From: Gammaproteobacteria bacterium
GTDB taxonomy: Bacteria > Pseudomonadota > Gammaproteobacteria > Steroidobacterales > Steroidobacteraceae
Assembly (NCBI GenBank): GCA_028293805.1
Contig: JAQGOC010000124.1
Coordinates: 1 to 64,000, forward strand
DNA: 64,000 nt
Direction: 5' to 3'
This document shows positions 54,335 to 63,150 of this stretch, piece after piece (the stretch's first letter is position 1; each line of letters starts with the position of its first letter). The position numbers and the translations under genes were made by a program. The notes beneath the pieces were generated by a model. It was given only the letters and a program-made list of their open reading frames with translations. It was not told the origin of the DNA and searched no databases.

Positions 54335-55615
54335 TCATCTTCCTGTTTCGAGCTGTCGCGTCTCTAGAACCGTGCGCCGTGTGACGGCTCGGGTGGCAAG
54401 CAGAATCGCGACCGCGATGAAGTATAGGACCGTGAGCGAGGTGATTCCCGCTGCCATGCCAAAGCGCTCGGCCGCTTTGGCAACGAAAATCGGGGTGATG
54501 CCTGCGCCGAAGAAGCCGATCATGGTCATCAATCCAACCGCCGTGGCGCGCGCTTCTGGTGGCACCACATCGTGCATCGACGCGTAGATGCAACCATCGA
54601 AGAGTCCCTTGCCAATACTGGAGGCCAGCAGCACCAGACCGACGGTAATCGCCGAACCCGCCAATATCAGCGGAAGCAGGCACACGGCCGCGAGAGTGAG
54701 ACCGATCGCTAGAGCATAGAAACGGCCAATGGCCGTACGCCTGGTCAACCAGTCGGCGAGAAAGCCGCCGAATGGCACGGACAGAAAGCCAGCGGTGTTG
54801 ATGGTTGCAGAGCCGTACAGCGCCGAGTCGCCGAGATTCAGGCCGAGCGCGTCGTGTACATAGGTAGGCGCCCATACGGTAAGTCCGGTGGATGCGCCGG
54901 TGGCAAGGAAGAAGATCGCGCACAGATACAACGCGGGCGGCCGGGAAAGCACAATCCGCAGGGGGCTGGCTACAGCCGTCCGAGTGGTTACTGCTGATGC
55001 CGTCCTTCGAGCCGGTGCGTCACGTACCCACTTGCGCAGGACCGCGCACACTGCCAATCCCGCAGCTGCGTAAACCAGAAATGGAATACGCCAGCCGAAC
55101 CGGTCGGCGAGCAGGCCGGAGGTCAAGGCGCCCAGACCGGCGCCTGCGAAGACGCCTGTCTGATGCAAGGACAGCGCACGACTGCGCTTCTGTGGCTCAT
55201 GCCAATCGCTGATCAGGGCGGTGGCCGCGGGAAAATAGGTCGATTCTCCCAGGGCTACCACCCCGCGCAGAGCGATCAGCATCGCAAACCCCGTTGACAG
55301 GGATGCGAAGCCGGTCGCGACGCTCCAGAACGCCAGGCCGCCGAGAATGACGCTGGAGCGGCGCGCCCGGTCACCGAGGCGCCCCGAAAGAAAAGCAGCA
55401 ACGGCATAGATCCAGAAAAATGCGGAGCTGATGAGCGCAAGCTGGGTCGGGTTGAGACCGAACTCCGCGCGCAGCTGCGGCATCACCGCGATCACGATTG
55501 CCCGGTCGGCGGAATTCAGGAACGCCACGAGCCACAGCAGGCCCAGGAGAATCCAGGGATAGTGCGAGGGTTTCCCGCGGGATTCGACCAGCTCGCGCGC
55601 TTCGACTGAGCTCAT
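54335..55615 (-). CDS. MFS transporter of carbohydrate operon
   Basis: About 426-residue inner membrane major facilitator with twelve predicted transmembrane helices. The first helix carries FLNSADRAIVIAVMPQLRAEFGL, and motif A appears as GRLGDRARRSSV after helix 2. The family resembles the anion:cation symporter or hexuronate-type branch rather than sugar porters, so an acidic sugar or aromatic acid released by the neighbouring hydrolases is plausible. The ATG at 55615 has GAGGGGG just upstream. It lies 10 bases after the second tannase-family gene. Confidence 0.85.
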   Translation of the reverse strand: MSSVEARELVESRGKPSHYPWILLGLLWLVAFLNSADRAIVIAVMPQLRAEFGLNPTQLALISSAFFWIYAVAAFLSGRLGDRARRSSVILGGLAFWSVATGFASLSTGFAMLIALRGVVALGESTYFPAATALISDWHEPQKRSRALSLHQTGVFAGAGLGALTSGLLADRFGWRIPFLVYAAAGLAVCAVLRKWVRDAPARRTASAVTTRTAVASPLRIVLSRPPALYLCAIFFLATGASTGLTVWAPTYVHDALGLNLGDSALYGSATINTAGFLSVPFGGFLADWLTRRTAIGRFYALAIGLTLAAVCLLPLILAGSAITVGLVLLASSIGKGLFDGCIYASMHDVVPPEARATAVGLMTMIGFFGAGITPIFVAKAAERFGMAAGITSLTVLYFIAVAILLATRAVTRRTVLETRQLETGR

Positions 55616-55625
55616 GTTTCCCCCC

Positions 55626-57284
55626 TCAAGGCTCGACGCACACGTAATTGTCAGCTTGCCGCGGATCACCCGCGCGCCCGAGGCTGGCGTGTTGCGGGAA
55701 TGGACACAACAGTTGGGTCGCTACAAGCCCCTGCCGGGGGTCGTCACGCACGTACTTCGCCGCTACGAGGCTGTTCGGGGCGATATCCCCTTCAACCCAG
55801 GCCTCGAGCGCACGCCGAATGTCATGCCGTGCATCGTCGCTCAGTCCCGGGGAAACCGGGGATTGGCCGAAGGCGTTCGGCGCCGGCCCCCCTTGGCAGT
55901 GCGTCATGCCAGGCACCATGAACAGCCGGAAAAAGCGCTGTGCCGTCGCAAAGCCCCCGAGCCTGCGGCTCACGCGCCGGTAGTAATCGACCCCTGCACG
56001 TGGCGCAATCACCGCATCGGCCCAGCCGAAATACATCAGGAGCTTGGCACCGTGCCGATCCAGCTCGCCCAGATCGGTGTCCGTCGCGTCGAGCAGTCTC
56101 GTGAGCGCCTCGCCGGCGGTTGACGACTCGCTCGCCAGCGCGAAATCGCGCCCGCCAGCGAAGCTCTGGATCGTCCAATCGGCGCGGCCGAACACGAAGT
56201 GACGATAGAACTGCTCCGCGAAGGTGAGTTGAGAGTTGGCTCGCGGGTCCGGATTCACAATCCAACGCTGCCAGTTATCGGCCACCGCAGCGGTGGTCGG
56301 CTCGAAGCCGAAATATCGAGCCCGCCCGTCGGCGGCGCGGGGCCCACTCTGGATCGCCTCCAGGGCCGCAACCTGCCGCGAAGTCAGACAATCAGCGGTC
56401 CGCGCTCCTTTGCATGAGAGGACCCGGGGATTGAAATGGCACGCGAGCGGGTCTCTTGGAATCCCGTCCACCACCTGTGCCCGAGGCTTGCACGAGGCAA
56501 TGGCCGCACGTTCAATCGCGGGAAGCTGCGCAGAGTCGATCCAGCTGCCGCGAGCGTCGCGCAACGTGTGTTGAATCGAGGCAAAGGTGGCGAGTTGGCG
56601 GGTCCAGTCGTAAGCCGGCGCGCCGGCCAAAATGCCATCCCATAGCTGCGGATAGCGTTGCGCCGCCATGAGCGCCTGCCGCCCTCCGTTCGAGCAGCCT
56701 GCAAAATATCGGTGGCGGGCCGCCATACCGTAGTAGAACTGGAGCAAAGCCTGCGTCGCTAACGCCGTCGACCGCACCGACCGATAGCCGTAATCGACAA
56801 CTCTCTCGGGGTGTCCATACGCCCAGCTCGCATCGAAGCCGTCTCCATGATGGCCGGTATCCGTCGCCGCTCCGGCGTTCCTCACTCGCAGCTCAGCAGC
56901 AAGCGCCGCGTATGGAATGTTGCCCGCGAAGCCCCCGTTGCCAAGCTGGTAGTAGCGGCCACTCCAGCCGCTCGCAGGTAACCACAATTCAAATGCGACC
57001 TGCGAGTCCGCCCCCCCCTTCAGTTCCCCGCGAACACGGCAGAAGGCGGGCACCTCGTACCGAGCGCCATCCGGCGCCTCGAACGTTCCCGCAGCGACCG
57101 CCGTCGCGCTGAAAGTGGCATCCGTTGGCAGGCGCTTTTCAAGCAGCGCGGCGCAGCGGTCCGGGGGCGCTGCCTGCGCCCCAGCAACGGTCGCGCTCCA
57201 GAGCAGCGCTATGAAGATGGCCGGGGAAACGGTAGTTACCTCTTTCGGAAGCCTTGCCGCGATGCGCTGTTCATGGGCCGGCAC
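55626..57284 (-). CDS. Tannase/feruloyl esterase family protein (second copy)
   Basis: 552-residue exported member of the tannase/feruloyl esterase family. The signal sequence reads SPAIFIALLWSATVAGAQA. The nucleophile Ser198 with preceding Cys197 lies in YFAGCSNGGRQALMAAQRYP, and the His-Cys pair is in PGMTHCQGGP. It is similar in layout to the protein at 46927-48612 but clearly diverged, so the two are paralogues with possibly different ester substrates. The start overlaps the stop of the upstream hydrolase gene by 14 bases. It belongs to the same operon. Confidence 0.88.
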   Translation of the reverse strand: MPAHEQRIAARLPKEVTTVSPAIFIALLWSATVAGAQAAPPDRCAALLEKRLPTDATFSATAVAAGTFEAPDGARYEVPAFCRVRGELKGGADSQVAFELWLPASGWSGRYYQLGNGGFAGNIPYAALAAELRVRNAGAATDTGHHGDGFDASWAYGHPERVVDYGYRSVRSTALATQALLQFYYGMAARHRYFAGCSNGGRQALMAAQRYPQLWDGILAGAPAYDWTRQLATFASIQHTLRDARGSWIDSAQLPAIERAAIASCKPRAQVVDGIPRDPLACHFNPRVLSCKGARTADCLTSRQVAALEAIQSGPRAADGRARYFGFEPTTAAVADNWQRWIVNPDPRANSQLTFAEQFYRHFVFGRADWTIQSFAGGRDFALASESSTAGEALTRLLDATDTDLGELDRHGAKLLMYFGWADAVIAPRAGVDYYRRVSRRLGGFATAQRFFRLFMVPGMTHCQGGPAPNAFGQSPVSPGLSDDARHDIRRALEAWVEGDIAPNSLVAAKYVRDDPRQGLVATQLLCPFPQHASLGRAGDPRQADNYVCVEP

Positions 57285-58578
57285 CCGACACGGCGTGGGC
57301 GGAATCGCGCTCGACCCCGCGGGCCCAATGCAGCCACACAGCTGCGGTCCACGAGAAATCGTCGCCGCCGATGCCGCGGCCCGTCAGCGGACAAAAGTAT
57401 TCGTACATGCCGGCCTGCTCGAGCAGCTTGCCGGTGTCGGCGCGGATCCGCTCGCCCCACTGCGCATGGCCCGCGGCGGTCAGCCCGCTGCCAATGAGAT
57501 AGTTGATGACGGCCCACACCGGACCGCGCCAGTAGCGGATGGAATCGAATCGCGTGCTGACCGGGTCGAGGCTCGGGACCAGGTATTTCACGCGCCGCCC
57601 GATCCGCTCCAGATGCTCGAGCAGCCGCCGATCGCGGTCCTCGTTGCGAACCCCGGCGTAAAAGGACAGAAACGAGGCGCTCGTCACCACATCCGCCGAC
57701 TCGCCCGTGATCAAGTCGCGGGAGCAGTACGCCCCTACCCTCTCGTTCCATAACCAGGAAATCCCGTTCTCCGCTCGAGCCACGCTACGCCGCAACTCCT
57801 CGGCTTCGGCCCGACACTGCAACACCTCCGCAAGCGCGAGCAGATCGCGATTCGCGCGCAGCAGAATCATGGTCGTGCCGACATCGACGACGCGAAACGG
57901 ACTTTCCTGCCCAATGCGCTCGTGGTTCCAGCCCAACGCGCGCCCGAATTGCACCAGGGCAACATAGCGATCGTAATCGAGCTTGGTCGGCCGCATGCTC
58001 TGGTCGAGATGGCTCGTGTCGCGCCGCTCGTACGACCCGACTCGCGAGGTGTCGATCAGCTCCGAAGGTCCATCCCACTCCGGAGAGTTGTCACGGCCGG
58101 ACTCCCAGGGATGCACGATGACGGCCAACCCCTGGCCCAGCGGATCCCGCACCCGTGCGATCCAGCGATGCCAGGCGAGCAGTTTGGGGAAGAGCCTCTC
58201 GAGATGCGGCCGGAAGCGGGCCTGGTCGCCGCGCTCCCAGAGCGCCCGCACCGCGCTGGCCGCTACGGGTGGCTGAGTAATGCCGGAAGTCGGCGGTGTA
58301 TGGCCGGTAGCCCAGACCGCAGGCCCGGGGAAGTAACCGGCATCATCCTTCCAGAAGACGATGTGCGGCAGAAATCCGTCTTCCCACTGGCCTGCGAACA
58401 GGGTTTCGATCTCGCGCCACCCACGCGCCGCATCGAATGCGGCGAACCCCATCGAGACGAATGCCGAATCCCAGTTCCATTGGAAAGGGTACACGCGTCC
58501 ATTCGGAACGGTGTATCCCCCTCGATCGTTCGCAATCAGAATCTCCCGCGCCCGTCGGTCGAGCTTATCCTGCGTCAT
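57271..58578 (-). CDS. GH63/MGH1-like glycoside hydrolase
   Basis: About 435-residue inverting (alpha/alpha)6-barrel hydrolase of the mannosylglycerate hydrolase/GH63-like group. Characteristic segments are YPFQWNWDSAFVSMGF, the glycan-binding GQWEDGFLPHIVFW, the HPWESGRDNSPEWD acidic region with a likely catalytic Asp, and the late RYWRGPVWAVINYLIG with DFSWTAAVWLHW. It has no signal peptide. It is the first gene of the operon, so it may act early on the imported oligosaccharide. The ATG at 58578 is chosen because the family sequence (MTQDKLDRRAREIL) begins there. Confidence 0.85.
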   Translation of the reverse strand: MTQDKLDRRAREILIANDRGGYTVPNGRVYPFQWNWDSAFVSMGFAAFDAARGWREIETLFAGQWEDGFLPHIVFWKDDAGYFPGPAVWATGHTPPTSGITQPPVAASAVRALWERGDQARFRPHLERLFPKLLAWHRWIARVRDPLGQGLAVIVHPWESGRDNSPEWDGPSELIDTSRVGSYERRDTSHLDQSMRPTKLDYDRYVALVQFGRALGWNHERIGQESPFRVVDVGTTMILLRANRDLLALAEVLQCRAEAEELRRSVARAENGISWLWNERVGAYCSRDLITGESADVVTSASFLSFYAGVRNEDRDRRLLEHLERIGRRVKYLVPSLDPVSTRFDSIRYWRGPVWAVINYLIGSGLTAAGHAQWGERIRADTGKLLEQAGMYEYFCPLTGRGIGGDDFSWTAAVWLHWARGVERDSAHAVSGAGP

Positions 58579-58932
58579 CAGCCAGCATCCCTTGTAGTCA
58601 ACAATGAATTGGAAGGTCCTACGCCGCGATAGCGCTGCCCAATCTCGCGCGGCACGCGCCTCCAACCAGCTGCGCGATATCCTGACGACGCAATGATGTT
58701 CGAGGCGCCTTCACCGCCGCCGCACGGAAGTTGTGGGCAACGCGTCTGCAGCGAAGCGAATTCCATCGTTCCGTAAGCCCCCCGCTAACGCTCCACGCCT
58801 GCCGGCGCTGTCTGCAATTAAAGAATAGGCGAGCAAAAACGTTTTTGTCAATGAGCCGCGACGGGGGTGCGGCGGCGGCGGGCGGCTTCGATTAGACTTG
58901 ACCCATGGTTACCATCAAGCCTGCGGAGTGAT
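58579..58932. other. Divergent promoter region of carbohydrate operon and LacI gene
   Basis: About 350 bases between the divergent hydrolase operon and the LacI-family gene. It contains one perfect LacI-type operator (58834-58847). A short reading frame (58905-58931) encodes eight codons starting MVTIK and stops one base before the regulator's ATG. The part nearest the operon shows nothing coding. Confidence 0.55.
58834..58847. promoter_or_regulatory. LacI-type operator palindrome
   Basis: CAAAAACGTTTTTG is a perfect 14-bp palindrome with a central CG, typical of LacI/GalR-family operators. It is 85 bases before the LacI-family start codon and lies between the two divergent transcription units, where it could control both. 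Confidence 0.8.
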
Positions 58933-59958
58933 ATGTCGATCGTGCTTCTTGCCCGCGACCTCGGGCTCTCGATCTCGACAGTGTCGAGAGCGCTCAACGG
59001 CTACGAGGACGTCTCGGCAGACACCAAGCAACGCGTCCTCAAACGCGCGCGCGAGATCGGTTATCGGCCGAATCCGGGCGCGCGGCGCCTGAAATCCGGC
59101 AAGACCTCCCTGGTCGGCGTCATCCTGCCCGCCGCCGCCGACGGGGTGAAGTTCGTCGATTCGGTTGCTTCGAGCCTGCTGGGCGGGGTGGAAGTCGAGC
59201 TCGAGAATGGCGGCTACGCGCTCATTGCGACCATGCAGACGCGCAACGATCACGAACGCGAGGCGGCGCTCTACGAGAATTTCATCAAGGGCGGCTGGGT
59301 GGACGCCCTGCTGCTGGTGCGCACGAGAGTCACCGACGCTCGTGTCGAGCTCGTGCGCAAGGCGCACATTCCTTTCGTGACCTATGGACGCACCGAGACG
59401 CCCGAACCGTACGCCTGGGTCGATACGGACAACGAGAAGGCATTCTATCTCGCCACCCTGCGGCAGATCGAGTTCGGTCACCGGCGCATCGCGCTGCTCA
59501 ACGGCCCGCTCGAATACAACTTCGTACGGCTGCGCGAAAAGGGCTATAGCCGCGCGCTCGCCAGGCAGCGCATCGCACCGGACCGGCTGCTGATGTTGAA
59601 CGGCGACCTGAGCGAAGTGAGCGGCTACGCCCTGTGCCGCTCGCTCCTGGTTTCCGCGATACCGCCGAGTGCGATCGTGTGCGCCACCGACGCGATGGCC
59701 ATCGGTGCCATTGCCGCCTGTCGTGAGCGCGGCATCGAAGTTGGCAAGGAGATATCCATCGTCGGCTACGGTAACTCGAGCGCCTCGGCATTCTCCGATC
59801 CGCCGTTGACGACGATCGATCATGCCGTATTCGACAACGGACGCCACATCGGGCAGAGCCTGCTGCGCCTGATTCGCGGCGAGGTCAAGCCCGGGGACAT
59901 CCACTATCTGGAACCGGTGGTGCTCGTGCCGCGCAAATCCGATTGCCCGCGCCGATGA
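58933..59958 (+). CDS. LacI family transcriptional regulator
   Basis: About 341-residue repressor. The helix-turn-helix and hinge are at the N-terminus (LLARDLGLSISTVSRALNG, then YRPNPGARRLKSGKTSLVGVI). The rest is a periplasmic-binding-protein-like sugar sensor domain (for example ALLNGPLEYNFVRLREKGY and VCATDAMAIGAIAACRERGI). It should bind the palindrome 85 bases upstream and release on a sugar ligand from the locus. The ATG at 58933 is chosen because GGAG is nearby; the frame is open to 58867. Its end converges on the sugar porter gene. Confidence 0.9.
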   Translation: MSIVLLARDLGLSISTVSRALNGYEDVSADTKQRVLKRAREIGYRPNPGARRLKSGKTSLVGVILPAAADGVKFVDSVASSLLGGVEVELENGGYALIATMQTRNDHEREAALYENFIKGGWVDALLLVRTRVTDARVELVRKAHIPFVTYGRTETPEPYAWVDTDNEKAFYLATLRQIEFGHRRIALLNGPLEYNFVRLREKGYSRALARQRIAPDRLLMLNGDLSEVSGYALCRSLLVSAIPPSAIVCATDAMAIGAIAACRERGIEVGKEISIVGYGNSSASAFSDPPLTTIDHAVFDNGRHIGQSLLRLIRGEVKPGDIHYLEPVVLVPRKSDCPRR

Positions 59959-59974
59959 GGCGCCCTCATGGCAC

Positions 59975-61348
59975 CTATTTTCCGGCCGGCACTGCGCTGC
60001 TCCAGGAGGTCTCGATCTCTTCAAGCGTGCGCCCCTTGGTTTCAGGGACCCAGAAATAGGTAAAGATGAGTCCCGCCGCGCTCACCGCCGCATAGATGCA
60101 GAACGTTTTCGCCGGACCGATGGCCGGGCTGTCGTTCAACATGGGGAATGTCTGCGCGACCGCGTAACAAGACACCCAGACCGAAAAGCTGACCAGCGAC
60201 ATGGCCCGGCCGCGAATTTTTGCGGGGAAGACTTCCGAGCCGAGCAGCCACGGGATCGGCCCGAGTGCGATGGCAAAGGAGGCAATGAATATCAGGATGG
60301 CGACCAGCAAAGGTGCACCGGTCGCGTGGCTCGCCAGCAGCCACGCGACCGCCGACAAGGACAGCACCTGCAGCAGCAGTCCGATCAACAGCAGCAGACG
60401 CCGCCCCGCGCGATCCACCAATGACACTGCCGCCAGCGTGAAGACGAGGTTGACGAACCCGATCAGCACTGTCGCGGTGAATGCGTCCCCGATACCGACC
60501 CCCGCCGCCGTGAAAATCCTGGTCGAGTAGTACATGACGGCATTGATGCCACTCAGTTGCGCCACTACCGCAATCCCGACGGCGATGATGAGGGGACGGC
60601 GGAAGCGGCGCGCAAACAGTTCGGAAAGATGTCCGGTTTCCCTCTCGGCAACCGCACGTATCCCTGCAACCTCGCTCTCGATAGCGGCGGAATCCACCCA
60701 ATGCGTCAGAATCCCGCGGGCCTCGTCGTCGCGGCCTTTTTGGATCAGCCAGCGAGGGCTCTCCGGAGAGCGCGGGAGCACATAGAGAAGCAGACCTGCA
60801 GGCAACACTTCGGCCGCGAGCATCCAGCGCCACCCGAAGGCCACGTTCCACGCGTGGTCTCCGGACCCCTGAATGGCGGCGTTGAGGAAAAAAGTGAGAA
60901 AAATTCCGACCACGATTCCCAGTTGAAACAGCGTTCCGAGCCGACCCCGCACGGCCGCGGGTGCGCACTCACCGATGTAGACCGGACACACCATTGAAGA
61001 GATGCCGATCGCGATGCCGCCGAGAAAACGCGCGCTGAGAAACGCCGCGAAGGTGGTCGGCAAGGCCGACGCGATTCCGGAAATCGCAAACAATAGAGCG
61101 CAAACAAACAGCACCTTCTTGCGTCCGGAGCGGTCACTCAGGAACCCTCCAATGAGCGCTCCTGGAATACAGCCGAGAATGGCGCTCGCTCCTGTAAGCC
61201 CCTCCTGCAGCGGATCTAAACTGAAATACGCGCTGATGTAGGGGTTCGCGCCGTTGATCACCGCCGTGTCATAGCCGAATAGAAACCCGCCCGTGGCCGC
61301 GACCAGCGATACGTAGGCCAGCAGATGCCCCGTGGGAGCGCTTGTCAT
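59975..61348 (-). CDS. Sugar porter family MFS transporter
   Basis: About 457-residue proton:sugar symporter in the inner membrane. It shows the family's signatures: GGFLFGYDTAVINGA in helix 1, DRSGRKKVL after helix 2, RFLGGIAIGISSMVCPVYIGECAPAAVRGRLG, PESPRWLIQKGR in the middle and PETKGRTLEEIE at the C-terminus. It likely imports a hexose or pentose. The ATG at 61348 gives a 20-base gap to the isomerase gene; an ATG at 61381 would overlap it. It lies in the same orientation as the isomerase and kinase genes and probably shares their transcript. Confidence 0.92.
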   Translation of the reverse strand: MTSAPTGHLLAYVSLVAATGGFLFGYDTAVINGANPYISAYFSLDPLQEGLTGASAILGCIPGALIGGFLSDRSGRKKVLFVCALLFAISGIASALPTTFAAFLSARFLGGIAIGISSMVCPVYIGECAPAAVRGRLGTLFQLGIVVGIFLTFFLNAAIQGSGDHAWNVAFGWRWMLAAEVLPAGLLLYVLPRSPESPRWLIQKGRDDEARGILTHWVDSAAIESEVAGIRAVAERETGHLSELFARRFRRPLIIAVGIAVVAQLSGINAVMYYSTRIFTAAGVGIGDAFTATVLIGFVNLVFTLAAVSLVDRAGRRLLLLIGLLLQVLSLSAVAWLLASHATGAPLLVAILIFIASFAIALGPIPWLLGSEVFPAKIRGRAMSLVSFSVWVSCYAVAQTFPMLNDSPAIGPAKTFCIYAAVSAAGLIFTYFWVPETKGRTLEEIETSWSSAVPAGK

Positions 61349-61368
61349 GGGTAGTCCCGCCCGGCCAT

Positions 61369-63150
61369 TCAGGGCCGACATCGGACCGAGGCTTTGATGG
61401 TGGCACATTCCGTTGCCTCGGCTCGGCCATGGGGACGGATGGAGTAACGTCCCACGGCAGCCGGAACGATGAATGTCTCCGCATAGTGGATGACGAACGG
61501 CGCAAACGCTCCGTCAGGACTCTCGACAACGGCTTCCTCGCCCTCGACGAGATTGAGCACGTTGACGCTCCCCGAGCGCTCTCCCCCGGTATCATGGGGC
61601 GCGGCGCCCGCGAACCAGTGACGCCGAGTCTCGATGAATCCCGCCTCATGCAACCCCGTACGCTCCTCGCGCCATCCTGCGCCGCGCGCCACTTCGCTCA
61701 TCTGATTGATCAAGCGCGTGGCTGCATAGTCTTCATCGCGGTCCCAACAAATGTTTTCCTTGCCGCGCCCGATGTTGATGGGACGGGGTTGTCCGTCGAG
61801 ACCGAGCCTGCCCCAATCCCAGAGCTTGAACGTGAATATGTAAGGCGTGGCGCTGATTTCGAGCACCATGCAATCCTGGCCCGAACAATGCAGAGTCCCG
61901 GCCGGAATGAGAAAATGATCGTGCTTGCGCGCGGCGAAGCGGGCGACATAGTGCTCGGCCTCGTAGGCTCGTGCGCCGCACTGTGCCGCCTGCAGATCGG
62001 CGATCATATCGGCGAGTGCAACATCTTTGCGGCGCCCCAGGTAAACCACCGCACCCGGCTTCGCGTCGAGCATGTAATAGCTTTCGTCCTGCGTGTAACG
62101 CATTCCGAAGTGTTGCTGGATGTATTCAGTGAGCGGATGCACCTGCAGGGACAGATTTCCACCCCCCATCGTGTCGAGAAAGTCGAAACGCAGCGGGAAC
62201 TCCGGACCAAAACGCCCATGGACCGGTTCGCCCAGCAACGCGCGCGGCTGGGCGAACACGAGATCGATTGCCGGAATCTCCACGCACACCTCGCCGAATT
62301 TCAGGCGCAGGCTGTTTTCCTCCGGTACGCAATCGAAACACCAGGCGAAGTTGGCTTGGGTTCTGTCGAGATCACATACCTCCTTCATCCACTGTCCACC
62401 CCACGGCCCTGGATCGAAAAATGGCACGACACGAAAGGGGCGCGTCGTGCAGTGAGAAAGCGCGCCGCGCAAGGCGTTACCGTCCACGAGCTTCGGATCG
62501 TTACTCACGCAGGTATCGAGCAGGAAATCCCATCGATCCAACGTGCGCTGCTTGTGACGATCGCAGACGCGCCAATCTATGAAGAACGAACGCTTGTACT
62601 GCAGGGAGGCTTTCACAGAGCGGTTCTCGACGCCAAGATTCGAGATCTCATCGCGGCGCTGGCGCAGTTGCGCCTCCCAGCGCGGCAAATCCGCATAAAC
62701 CAGAACACAGGGCGCGGGGACAATCAAACTCGCACCCGCGCCGAAGACCACTATGGGCCCGGTAGAACGGGCGATGACGGCCCGCAGGGACTCGATCTTC
62801 TCGGGCGAGAAAAAGTCCTCGAGAGTCAGCCGGGTCAGGTAGCCAAAGATCGGGTCGTCGCCGCCGAGATCGGGGGCGACCAGGCGCTCGATGTCCACAG
62901 GTGCCAGCATGGCATCACGCGCCGCAATCCACAGCGCCCCGTCGAAGTGGCCGCATAATCTGTTCTGGATCTCCTCGTCGAACACCCCCACGTAGCTCTC
63001 GATGGCCAGAACCGCCGGCCGCTTCCCCGTTCCAGCTGAGGCCAGCGCCTCACGCAGGCGCGCGCCAACGCCGTCCCATCCGCGCCACGCATCCCGGCTC
63101 GCGCCAGGTACTTCAATAGTCGGAAATTTGTCGTAGTTGGGCGTTCTCAT
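61369..63150 (-). CDS. Class I mannose-6-phosphate isomerase with N-terminal extension
   Basis: 593-residue cupin-type phosphomannose isomerase, far longer than usual (300-400). The isomerase half (about 300-590) has zinc-site motifs NLSLQVHPLTEYIQ, the Glu in TQDESYYML and the His in IPAGTLHCSG. The first 200 residues resemble a uridine-kinase-like domain (KRPAVLAIESYVG, STGPIVVFGAGAS); the P-loop is poor, so it may be structural. It interconverts mannose-6-phosphate and fructose-6-phosphate, fitting the adjacent sugar porter and kinase. Its ATG overlaps the kinase stop (ATGA). Confidence 0.83.
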   Translation of the reverse strand: MRTPNYDKFPTIEVPGASRDAWRGWDGVGARLREALASAGTGKRPAVLAIESYVGVFDEEIQNRLCGHFDGALWIAARDAMLAPVDIERLVAPDLGGDDPIFGYLTRLTLEDFFSPEKIESLRAVIARSTGPIVVFGAGASLIVPAPCVLVYADLPRWEAQLRQRRDEISNLGVENRSVKASLQYKRSFFIDWRVCDRHKQRTLDRWDFLLDTCVSNDPKLVDGNALRGALSHCTTRPFRVVPFFDPGPWGGQWMKEVCDLDRTQANFAWCFDCVPEENSLRLKFGEVCVEIPAIDLVFAQPRALLGEPVHGRFGPEFPLRFDFLDTMGGGNLSLQVHPLTEYIQQHFGMRYTQDESYYMLDAKPGAVVYLGRRKDVALADMIADLQAAQCGARAYEAEHYVARFAARKHDHFLIPAGTLHCSGQDCMVLEISATPYIFTFKLWDWGRLGLDGQPRPINIGRGKENICWDRDEDYAATRLINQMSEVARGAGWREERTGLHEAGFIETRRHWFAGAAPHDTGGERSGSVNVLNLVEGEEAVVESPDGAFAPFVIHYAETFIVPAAVGRYSIRPHGRAEATECATIKASVRCRP

